From positions 1 through 8,538 of the forward strand of contig NKIE01000099.1 in the NCBI GenBank assembly GCA_002256055.1: 8,538 nt of DNA, written 5' to 3'. Shown here in pieces: positions 1 through 7,050 of this stretch. The translations under genes and the position numbers were made by a program. Source of the DNA: Pseudomonas sp. PGPPP3 (lineage in GTDB: Bacteria > Pseudomonadota > Gammaproteobacteria > Pseudomonadales > Pseudomonadaceae). The notes under the pieces are model-generated. The model was given only the letters and a program-made list of their open reading frames with translations. It did no database searches and was not told where the DNA came from. Each line of letters opens with the position of its first letter. Position 1 is the stretch's first letter.

Positions 1-734
1 GGGTGCGAGGTACGCTCGCCCATGCCGATCAGCACCACGCCATTGCCGATGGGCATGACGTCACCGCCTTCGAGGGTGGCGGCGCCGTGATCTTCATCGG
101 GATCGCCGTACCAGACCTTGAAGTCGGCGTTAACGAAATCCGGGTGGAATTTGTAGATAGCCGTCATCAACAGGGTTTCCTGGCGGCGCGCCGGCCAGTA
201 CATCGGGCTGAGGACTACACCGCCGTAGATCCAGCAGCTGTTGTCGCGGGTGAACTGGGTATTCGGCAGCGGCGGCAGGATAAAGCTGGATTCGCCAATG
301 AAGTCGTTGAAAATCTTGCCCAGCTCACTGGCGCCGTTGGCGGCCAAGTCGGCACCCGAGACACCGCCGATCAGGTATTCGGCGAGCTTGCGTGGTTCCT
401 GGCCTTCCAGCCAGCTGCGCAGCTCCTGCCCCAGACCAATGCCGACCTGATTGGCCGAGGTCTTGCGGTCGAGAATCCACTTCAGTGCTTCCGGGTTCTG
501 CACCACGTCGGTGAGCAGGTTGTGCATCTCGACCACTTCGATATTGCGGTCGCGCATCTTGGTGACGAAGTCGAAGTGATCGCGCTTGGCCTGGTTGACC
601 CAGATAACGTCGTCGAACAGCAATTCATCGCAGTTGTTCGGCGTCAGGCGAAGGTGGGCGAGGCCGGGTGAGCAGACCATCACTTTGTGCAGTTTTCCGG
701 CTTCGGAATGAACGCCGAGTTTCTGTTTGGACAT
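1..734 (-). CDS. arcA: Arginine deiminase, N-terminal part (runs off left edge)
   Basis: Hydrolyses L-arginine to citrulline and ammonia in the cytoplasm, the first enzymatic step of the ATP-yielding arginine deiminase pathway. The 244 visible residues begin [20 protein letters not shown], followed by [12 protein letters not shown], typical of the N-terminus of bacterial ADI. The substrate-binding FTRD motif is at residues 161-164 and LEGGDV at 221-226; D164 and E222 correspond to the guanidinium-binding Asp166 and catalytic Glu224 of P. aeruginosa ADI. The catalytic His and Cys lie in the C-terminal part beyond the window, so integrity cannot be judged. The ATG at 734 is preceded by AAGGAG (minus strand, 742-747) with a 7-nt spacer. 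The gene lies 16 nt behind arcD on the same strand and is very probably cotranscribed with it, with arcB and arcC expected further left. Identity is firm; completeness is unknown. Confidence 0.97.
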   Translation of the reverse strand, partial: MSKQKLGVHSEAGKLHKVMVCSPGLAHLRLTPNNCDELLFDDVIWVNQAKRDHFDFVTKMRDRNIEVVEMHNLLTDVVQNPEALKWILDRKTSANQVGIGLGQELRSWLEGQEPRKLAEYLIGGVSGADLAANGASELGKIFNDFIGESSFILPPLPNTQFTRDNSCWIYGGVVLSPMYWPARRQETLLMTAIYKFHPDFVNADFKVWYGDPDEDHGAATLEGGDVMPIGNGVVLIGMGERTSH

Positions 735-750
735 TGTCGAACTCCTTCTC

Positions 751-2184
751 TTAAAGACTCAGGAAACCAGCGTAGAGACCGTAGGCGGCAATGCCGGCGC
801 CGATCAGTACGCCCAGGAAAATCAGTTTCTCCACCCCGGTAAATACCGGTTGGCCCAGCTCATGCTTGGCCTTGGCGAACAGGATGGCCCCTGGCGCATA
901 CAGCAGCGCCGACAGCAGCAGGTACTGCACGCCCGCCGCATACACCAGCCATATGGCATACACGGTCGAGATCAGCGCAATCAGCAGATCCTTGTTACGT
1001 TGACCCGCATCGTTCTCATAGGTTTCACCACGCATGGCCAAAAGCACGGCATAAGCGCTGGACCAGAAGTACGGCACCAGGATCATCGACGTGGCCAGGT
1101 ACAGCAGCTTCAGGTAGGTGGCATCGTTGAACAGGGTGATGATCAGGAACAGCTGGATCAGGCCGTTGGACAGCCATAGGGCATTGACCGGCACCTTGTT
1201 GGCGTTTTCCTTGCGCAGGAACGCCGGCATGGTGTGGTCGCTGGCGCTGGCAAACAGAATTTCGGCGCACAGCAGTGTCCAGGACAACAACGCCCCTGCC
1301 AGGGAAACGATCAGGCCAACGCTGATCAGCATGGCGCCCCAGGGGCCAACTACATGCTCCAGCACACCCGCCATCGAGGGGTTCTTCAGGCCGGCCAGTT
1401 GAGCCTGGGCGAGGATGCCCTGGGACAGCAGGTTAACCAGTACCAACAACAGCAGCACACCAATGAAGCCAAGGACTGTGGCTTTACCCACGTCGGAGCG
1501 CTTTTCGGCCCGTGCAGAGAAGATGCTTGCGCCTTCGATGCCGATAAACACCCAGACGGTGACCAGCATCATGTTGCGCACCTGATCCATCACGCTGCCC
1601 AACTCGCTGTTGCTCTGGCCCCAGAAGTCGCTGGTAAACACATCCAGCTTGAAGGCGATCACGGCGATGATGATAAACAGGGCCAGCGGCACCATCTTGG
1701 CGACGGTGGTTACGGTGTTGATAAAGGCGGCTTCCTTGATCCCGCGCAGCACCAGAAAGTGCAGCAGCCACAGCAACACCGACGCGCAGATGATCGCTAC
1801 CAAGGTGTTGCCTTCACCAAAGCCGGCATTCGGGAAGATGTAACCGAGGGTGGAGAACAGCAGGACCATGTAGCTGACGTTGCCGATCCATGCGCTGATC
1901 CAGTAGCCCCAGGCCGAGGAGAAGCCCATGTAGTCGCCAAAACCAGCCTTGGCGTAAACGTATACGCCGCCGTCCAGCTGTGGCTTACGGTTAGCCAGGG
2001 TCTGGAACACGAAGGCCAAGGTCAGCATGCCGACCCCCGTGATCAGCCAGCCGATCAATGTGGCACCAGCGCTGGCGCTGGCGGCGATGTTTTGCGGCAG
2101 GGAGAAAATCCCGCCGCCGACCATTGAGCCGACGACCAGCGCAATCAGTGCGCCTAGTCTGAGTTTTTGCGTCGAGTCCGTCAT
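751..2184 (-). CDS. arcD: Arginine/ornithine antiporter ArcD
   Basis: Inner-membrane exchanger that imports arginine and exports ornithine to feed the arginine deiminase pathway. The product is very hydrophobic, with about 12-13 apparent membrane segments, and belongs to the APC superfamily, basic amino acid/polyamine antiporter group. The family glycine-rich motif in TM1, GSMVGGGIF, is at residues 19-27; the 477-residue length is close to the roughly 480 of P. aeruginosa ArcD. Start choice: an in-frame ATG at 2190 directly abuts the GGAG (minus strand, 2191-2194), leaving no spacer. The ATG at 2184 has a 6-nt spacer and gives [11 protein letters not shown], which matches the family N-terminus better, so 2184 is preferred. 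It is the first gene of the arc operon, 16 nt before arcA. An Anr-like box about 67 bp upstream suggests induction under oxygen limitation. Substrate specificity is inferred from family and context. Confidence 0.95.
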   Translation of the reverse strand: MTDSTQKLRLGALIALVVGSMVGGGIFSLPQNIAASASAGATLIGWLITGVGMLTLAFVFQTLANRKPQLDGGVYVYAKAGFGDYMGFSSAWGYWISAWIGNVSYMVLLFSTLGYIFPNAGFGEGNTLVAIICASVLLWLLHFLVLRGIKEAAFINTVTTVAKMVPLALFIIIAVIAFKLDVFTSDFWGQSNSELGSVMDQVRNMMLVTVWVFIGIEGASIFSARAEKRSDVGKATVLGFIGVLLLLVLVNLLSQGILAQAQLAGLKNPSMAGVLEHVVGPWGAMLISVGLIVSLAGALLSWTLLCAEILFASASDHTMPAFLRKENANKVPVNALWLSNGLIQLFLIITLFNDATYLKLLYLATSMILVPYFWSSAYAVLLAMRGETYENDAGQRNKDLLIALISTVYAIWLVYAAGVQYLLLSALLYAPGAILFAKAKHELGQPVFTGVEKLIFLGVLIGAGIAAYGLYAGFLSL

Positions 2185-2207
2185 TCCCATCTCCGTTGAT
2201 CAGTCAG

Positions 2208-2258
2208 TCAGGTATTAGTAAGCGCTTGAAGCTAGCAGGTGTTGTTGACTCACGTCAG
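2208..2258 (-). promoter_or_regulatory. arcD promoter with Anr/FNR-like box (box at 2245-2258)
   Basis: On the minus strand, CTGACGTGAGTCAA (2258-2245) is a near-palindrome resembling the Anr/FNR site TTGAT-N4-ATCAA, with 7 of 10 consensus positions matching. The arc promoter of P. aeruginosa also has a C/G-substituted version of this site, as I recall it. A -10-like TACTAA lies at 2220-2215, which would place transcription start near 2208-2210. The box centre (2251.5) is then about 41-43 bp upstream of the start, the spacing of class II FNR-type activation. No good -35 hexamer is visible, as expected for an activator-dependent promoter. The leader would be about 25 nt. Sequence and spacing are seen directly; binding by Anr is inferred. 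Confidence 0.65.
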
Positions 2259-2363
2259 TGCGATACCACACCGATCATTTGGCAGGTGTAACCGAATATT
2301 CTGGGTAGGTGCATTGCAATCGTGTGACAGTTGTTATGGCTGTTAAAAAATAGTCGTAAATGA

Positions 2364-2379
2364 GCGCCAGGCAAGGCGC
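2364..2379. repeat. Short inverted repeat in the arcD-rmlB intergenic region
   Basis: GCGCC (2364-2368) and GGCGC (2375-2379) form a 5-bp GC-only stem with a 6-nt loop. No T-run follows on either strand, so it does not look like a terminator. It lies just left of the central FNR-like box. Its role is unknown and it may be coincidental. Confidence 0.3.
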
Positions 2380-2384
2380 AGGCA

Positions 2385-2398
2385 TTGATCTGGAGCAA
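2385..2398. promoter_or_regulatory. Second FNR/Anr-like box in the middle of the divergent region
   Basis: TTGAT-CTGG-AGCAA matches 9 of 10 positions of the FNR/Anr consensus TTGAT-N4-ATCAA, better than the arcD-proximal box. Its centre (2391.5) is about 180 bp upstream of the inferred arcD start site. It is about 50 bp upstream of the start that would go with the GATAAT at 2429-2434 facing rmlB. Neither spacing is the standard -41.5, so it could be a distal arcD site, a site acting on rmlB, or chance. Confidence 0.4.
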
Positions 2399-2405
2399 TC
2401 TGTGC

Positions 2406-2434
2406 TTCGCGATTGGCCACTGGCTCGGGATAAT
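2406..2434 (+). promoter_or_regulatory. Possible sigma70-type promoter for rmlBDAC
   Basis: A good -10-like GATAAT at 2429-2434 is paired, at 17-bp spacing, with a poor -35-like TTCGCG at 2406-2411. The implied start near 2441 would give an rmlB leader of about 80 nt. The -35 is weak, so an activator or an alternative sigma factor may be needed. It is the best vegetative-type candidate facing rmlB, but tentative. Confidence 0.35.
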
Positions 2435-2435
2435 A

Positions 2436-2450
2436 TGCACGGCGTTTGCT
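2436..2450 (+). promoter_or_regulatory. Sigma54-like -24/-12 element upstream of rmlB
   Basis: TGCACGGCGTTTGCT resembles the sigma54 consensus TGGCACG-N4-TTGCW. The GCACG block, the 4-nt spacer, TTGCT and the 10-nt distance between the -24 and -12 dinucleotides all fit. The normally invariant GG at -24 is TG here (2436-2437), which argues against strong activity. Transcription would start near 2461, about 60 nt upstream of rmlB. Confidence 0.25.
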
Positions 2451-2523
2451 CTAGCTGCGCCATGTCCATGGGTTGGCTGGCGTTGGGCCGATTTTTTGAT
2501 GGTTTTTTAGGGAGGTGCAGGGC

Positions 2524-3594
2524 ATGACAATTCTGGTCACGGGCGGTGCAGGCTTTATCGGTGCGAACTTTGTTCTGGATTGGCTGGCCCAGTCCGATGA
2601 GTCTGTGATCAACCTGGACAAGCTGACCTACGCCGGCAACCTGGAAAACCTCGCCAGCCTGGACGGCGATGCGCGGCATATCTTCGTTCATGGCGATATC
2701 GGTGACAGCGCCCTGGTGGCAGGCTTGCTGAGCGAATATCAGCCCCGGGCGATCCTCAACTTCGCTGCCGAGTCCCATGTCGACCGTTCGATCCACGGCC
2801 CGGAAGATTTTATCGAGACCAATATCGTCGGCACCTTCCGCCTGCTGGAAGCCGTGCGTGCGTACTGGAAGGGCCTTGAGCCTGAGGCGCAGCAGGCGTT
2901 TCGCTTCCTGCACGTGTCGACCGATGAGGTCTATGGCTCCCTGGGCAAAGACGAGCCGGCGTTCAGCGAGCGCCATCAGTACGAACCCAACAGCCCTTAT
3001 TCCGCCAGCAAGGCCGCCAGCGACCACCTGGTGCGCGCTTATCACCACACCTACGGCCTGCCGGTGCTGACCACCAACTGCTCGAACAACTACGGGCCGT
3101 ACCACTTCCCGGAAAAACTCATTCCGCTGATGATCGTCAACGCTCTGGCCGGCAAGCCGCTGCCGGTGTACGGCGATGGCCAGCAGATCCGCGACTGGCT
3201 GTATGTCAAAGACCACTGCAGCGCCATCCGCCGGGTGCTGGAGGCTGGCGCGCTGGGCGAGACCTACAACGTCGGCGGCTGGAACGAGAAACCCAATCTG
3301 GAGATCGTGCACACCGTGTGTGCCCTGCTGGACGAATTGCGCCCGCGCGCTGACGGTCAGCCGTATCGGCAGCAGATTGCCTACGTCACGGATCGCCCCG
3401 GGCACGACCGCCGTTACGCCATCGATGCGACCAAACTGGCCAATGAGTTGGGCTGGAAACCAGCGGAAACCTTCGATAGCGGCATCCGCAAGACCGTGCA
3501 GTGGTACCTGGATAACCAGCCTTGGGTCGCGCATATCCAGTCCGGCGCCTACCGCGAATGGGTAGAGAAGAACTACAGCGAGCGCAGCGCATGA
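2524..3594 (+). CDS. rmlB: dTDP-glucose 4,6-dehydratase
   Basis: Converts dTDP-D-glucose to dTDP-4-keto-6-deoxy-D-glucose using bound NAD+, the second step of dTDP-L-rhamnose synthesis, in the cytoplasm. It is a short-chain dehydrogenase/reductase of the extended type. The Rossmann motif GGAGFIG is at residues 7-13 and the active-site T133-D134-E135 lies within STDEVYG. The YxxxK pair is Y159/K163 in [10 protein letters not shown], and the [11 protein letters not shown] substrate region is at 188-198. The length of 356 residues is normal. Start choice: a GTG at 2515 is in frame but overlaps the Shine-Dalgarno; the ATG at 2524 has GGGAGG at 2510-2515 with an 8-nt spacer and gives [13 protein letters not shown]. 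It is the first gene of rmlBDAC, divergent from arcD. A close paralogue such as rffG is possible in principle, but the three following rml genes settle the role. Confidence 0.97.
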   Translation: MTILVTGGAGFIGANFVLDWLAQSDESVINLDKLTYAGNLENLASLDGDARHIFVHGDIGDSALVAGLLSEYQPRAILNFAAESHVDRSIHGPEDFIETNIVGTFRLLEAVRAYWKGLEPEAQQAFRFLHVSTDEVYGSLGKDEPAFSERHQYEPNSPYSASKAASDHLVRAYHHTYGLPVLTTNCSNNYGPYHFPEKLIPLMIVNALAGKPLPVYGDGQQIRDWLYVKDHCSAIRRVLEAGALGETYNVGGWNEKPNLEIVHTVCALLDELRPRADGQPYRQQIAYVTDRPGHDRRYAIDATKLANELGWKPAETFDSGIRKTVQWYLDNQPWVAHIQSGAYREWVEKNYSERSA

Positions 3595-4489
3595 AGATTT
3601 TGCTGCTGGGCAAGAACGGCCAGGTCGGCTGGGAATTGCAGCGCAGCCTGGCGCCACTGGGTGAGGTGCTGGCGCTGGACTCGAAAAGTAGCGATTACTG
3701 TGGCGACCTGTGTGACCTCGACGGCCTGGCTGCGACGGTGCAGCGCTACGCCCCGAATGTGATCGTCAATGCCGCCGCCTATACCTCGGTGGACAAGGCC
3801 GAGAGCGAGCCTGAGCAGGCCCTGCGGGTGAATGCCGAAGCAGTCGCCGTACTGGCCCGCGAGGCCCAGCAACTGGGCAGTTTGCTGGTGCATTACTCCA
3901 CCGACTATGTGTTTGCCGGTGACGGTGAGCAGCCCTGGTGTGAAGAAGATGCCGTCGCCCCGCTGAACCAGTACGGCGCCAGCAAACTGGCCGGTGAACA
4001 GGCGATCCTGGCCAGCGGTTGTCAGCATCTGATCCTGCGGACCAGCTGGGTATACGCCGCGCGGGGCAACAACTTCGCCAAGACCATGTTGCGCCTGGCC
4101 CGCGAGCGCGACAGCTTGAATGTGATCGCCGATCAGTTTGGCGCGCCGACCGGCGCCGAGCTGTTGGCGGATGTCAGCGCTCATGCCATCCGCGCCGTGC
4201 GCCAGCAGGCGACGCTGGGCGGTTTGTATCATCTGGCGGCAGCCGGCGAGACCAGTTGGCATGCCTATGCGTGCTTTGTGCTTGAACAAGCCGCGGCCGC
4301 CGGCGTGGCACTCAAGGTGCCCGCTGCTCAGGTCGGCGCCATCGCCACCAGCGCCTACCCAACGCCAGCCAAACGCCCGGCCAATTCACGGCTGAATACA
4401 CAAAAACTGCAAAAGGCCTTCGCTCTGCAACTGCCGCACTGGCAGGCGGGGGTGGCACGGATGCTCACTGAAGTTCTGGAGACAACCCC

Positions 4490-4493
<4 letters not shown>
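3591..4493 (+). CDS. rmlD: dTDP-4-dehydrorhamnose reductase
   Basis: Catalyses the last step, reduction of dTDP-4-keto-L-rhamnose to dTDP-L-rhamnose with NAD(P)H. It is a cytoplasmic SDR-family enzyme of 300 residues, the usual length. The nucleotide-binding motif GKNGQVG is at residues 7-13, [12 protein letters not shown] at 60-71, STDYVF at 103-108 with T104 and D105, and the catalytic YGASK at 128-132 (Y128, K132). The ATG at 3591 overlaps the rmlB stop in an ATGA arrangement, so translation is probably coupled. Its order as second in the operon, before rmlA, matches the rmlBDAC arrangement known in Pseudomonas. No sign of damage. Confidence 0.96.
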
Positions 4494-5373
<880 letters not shown>

Positions 5374-5374
<1 letters not shown>

Positions 5375-5931
5375 TGAAAGCCACACGTCTAGCCATCCCT
5401 GAGGTGGTGTTGCTGCAACCGAAAGTCTTTGGTGACGAGCGCGGGTTCTTCTACGAGAGCTTCAATCAGCAACGTTTCGAAGAGGCGATTGGTCGCAGCG
5501 TGCCGTTTGTGCAGGACAACCACTCTTGCTCCGCCAAGGGCGTGCTGCGCGGCCTGCATTACCAGGTGCAGCAATCCCAAGGCAAGCTGGTGCGGGTGGT
5601 GGCCGGCGAGGTCTTCGATGTGGCGGTGGACTTGCGCGCTTCATCGCCAACCTTCGGCCAGTGGGTGGGCGAGTTGCTCAGCGCCGAGAACAAACGCCAG
5701 TTGTGGGTGCCGGAAGGCTTCGCCCACGGTTTTCTGGTGTTGTCGGACAGCGCCGAGTTTCTCTACAAAACCACTGACTATTACGCACCGCAGCATGAGC
5801 GTTGCCTGCAGTGGAACGACGTCCAGGTGGCCATCGATTGGCCATTGGCGCGGCTGGATGGCGTGGCGTTGCAGTTGTCGGCCAAGGACCAGCAAGGCTT
5901 GCCGTTGGCCAGCGCCGAGACCTATGCCTGA
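5374..5931 (+). CDS. rmlC: dTDP-4-dehydrorhamnose 3,5-epimerase
   Basis: Epimerises C3 and C5 of dTDP-4-keto-6-deoxyglucose to give dTDP-4-keto-L-rhamnose, the third step. It is a cofactor-free cupin of 185 residues, the family's normal length. FGDERGFFYESF is at residues 19-30 and QDNHSCSAKGVLRGLHYQ at 47-64, containing R59 and the catalytic base H62. K71, Y131 and D172 (in SAKDQQGLP) correspond to other active-site residues known from RmlC structures. Start choice: the ATG at 5374 overlaps the rmlA stop by one base (TGATG) and gives MKATRLAIPEVVLLQP. A longer in-frame reading from 5275 lies inside rmlA and is rejected. GGAG at 5359-5362 is 11 nt upstream, a rather long spacer, consistent with coupling to rmlA. 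Last gene of the rml pathway set. Confidence 0.96.
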
Positions 5932-5969
5932 CTGCGCTTTCGTTTAGCGTCATTGCCTGAGCTGCCCTT

Positions 5970-6986
5970 ATGTCCGTGAAGCGCCTTACCGCTCTCGTTG
6001 CCCTCTGCCTGCTTGGCCTGGCCCTCTGTGCTTTTGCCGCTTGGGGCACGTTGGCGATTCTGCTGACCGGTGTGCAGGATGGCTTAAGGCTGGCTCTGGC
6101 CGGCGGTTTTGCCCTGTGCTCCTTGGTGGCCTTGCTCAGTCTGTTCTCGCGGCGCTGGCGGCGGGTGACGTCGTTGGTCTATCTCCTCCCTTTGGGCGGT
6201 TTGCTGTTGTGGTGGCAGACTCTGGAGCCGTCCAACGACCGTGACTGGCAAGCCGATGTTGCGGTGCTGCCCTATGCGACCATCACGGGCGAGCAGGTGC
6301 GCGTGCACAACATCCGCAATTTTTCCTACCGCAGCGAGTACGACTACCAGCCGGCTTATTACGACCAGGATTTCGACCTTAGCCAGTTGCAGGGCGTGGA
6401 TTTGATCGCGTCTTACTGGATGGGCCCAGCCATTGCCCATGTGTTTCTCAGTTTCGCCTTTGCCGACGGTAAGCACCTGGCCATCTCGATTGAGACGCGC
6501 AAGGAAAAAACTGAAGGTTACTCGACGCTCAAGGGCTTCTTTCGCCAGTACGAGTTGTTCTACGTGGTGGCGGATGAGCGCGATGTCATCAAGCTGCGCA
6601 CCAACTACCGCCAGGATCCGCCCGAGCAGACCTACCTGTATCGCCTCAAGGCACCGGTCGGCAGTGGGCGCCAGCTATTTCTTGAGTACATGCAGCGCAT
6701 CAACGCGCTCAAGCAGCGGCCCGAGTTCTACAACTCCCTGACCACCAACTGCACCACTGGGATCTGGATGAGCTCACGGGTTAATCCGCAGCATGTGCCC
6801 TTTAGCTGGAAAATTTTGGCCAGCGGTTATGTGCCGGAATATCTCTTCGAACAGGGACGTTTGCATGATGACGGCCTGCCGTTTGCTGAGTTGCAGCGCA
6901 ATGCTCTGCTCAATCCGCGGGCCCAGGCCGCTGGCGAGGCGGATGACTTTTCTCGGCTGATCCGTGCGCCGCTGGCCACCCCGTGA
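5970..6986 (+). CDS. Membrane-anchored DUF4105 (Lnb N-terminal periplasmic domain-like) protein, function unknown
   Basis: This 338-residue protein has three hydrophobic stretches at about residues 5-34, 38-60 and 66-83, and then a soluble domain that is probably periplasmic. The soluble part has the marks of the DUF4105 family: HNIRNFSYRS at 113-122, YDQDFDLSQLQGVDLI at 131-146, the H157 region HVFLSFAFADG, ISIETRKEK at 172-180, FRQYELFYVVADERDVI at 191-207, and NSLTTNCTT at 255-263 with C261. The conserved His and Cys are compatible with a thiol-dependent enzyme, but no activity is assigned and this is inference. The ATG at 5970 has only a weak GAG-type Shine-Dalgarno (5959-5961). The gene starts 38 nt after rmlC with no convincing terminator between, so it may be read through from the rml operon. 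Family recognised from memory of motifs; confidence in the domain is moderate to good. Confidence 0.8.
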   Translation: MSVKRLTALVALCLLGLALCAFAAWGTLAILLTGVQDGLRLALAGGFALCSLVALLSLFSRRWRRVTSLVYLLPLGGLLLWWQTLEPSNDRDWQADVAVLPYATITGEQVRVHNIRNFSYRSEYDYQPAYYDQDFDLSQLQGVDLIASYWMGPAIAHVFLSFAFADGKHLAISIETRKEKTEGYSTLKGFFRQYELFYVVADERDVIKLRTNYRQDPPEQTYLYRLKAPVGSGRQLFLEYMQRINALKQRPEFYNSLTTNCTTGIWMSSRVNPQHVPFSWKILASGYVPEYLFEQGRLHDDGLPFAELQRNALLNPRAQAAGEADDFSRLIRAPLATP

Positions 6987-7000
6987 TGGTGGCCAGCGGC
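6968..7000. repeat. Perfect 13-bp inverted repeat spanning the DUF4105 gene stop codon
   Basis: The arms GCCGCTGGCCACC (6968-6980) and GGTGGCCAGCGGC (6988-7000) are exact reverse complements separated by a 7-nt loop, CCGTGAT, which contains the TGA stop codon (6984-6986). The RNA hairpin would be very stable. No T-tract follows on the plus strand (next bases AACGATAATGG), and none is found on the minus side. It is therefore not a textbook intrinsic terminator. It could mark the 3' end of the upstream transcript, protect mRNA from exonucleases, or lower readthrough into the next gene. Confidence 0.85.
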
Positions 7001-7050
7001 AACGATAATGGCCTATCGCCTGCCGGGCGGCTGAATTGCTTGAGGTTGTT

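Noticed and set aside
1234..2127. Plus-strand frame of 297 codons opposite arcD
   Set aside because: The product is rich in Gln, His, Asp and Gly, typical of antisense to membrane-protein codons; arcD is firmly identified on the other strand.
2255..2440. 61-codon minus-strand frame in the arcD upstream region
   Set aside because: No Shine-Dalgarno before the start, it overlaps both FNR-like boxes, and the product shows nothing recognisable.
2275..3657. Long minus-strand reading frame of 460 codons opposite rmlB
   Set aside because: It overlaps the whole of a clearly real gene, its protein is low-complexity-like with no recognisable motif, and such open antisense frames are common in GC-rich codon-biased genes.
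5935..5949. CGCT...AGCG stem after rmlC as a possible terminator
   Set aside because: Only a 4-bp stem with a 7-nt loop and no T-run after it; too weak to support.
7004..7009. GATAAT upstream of the plpD-like gene as a -10 element
   Set aside because: The matching -35 position would fall inside the stop-codon hairpin and shows no hexamer; not enough to call a promoter.
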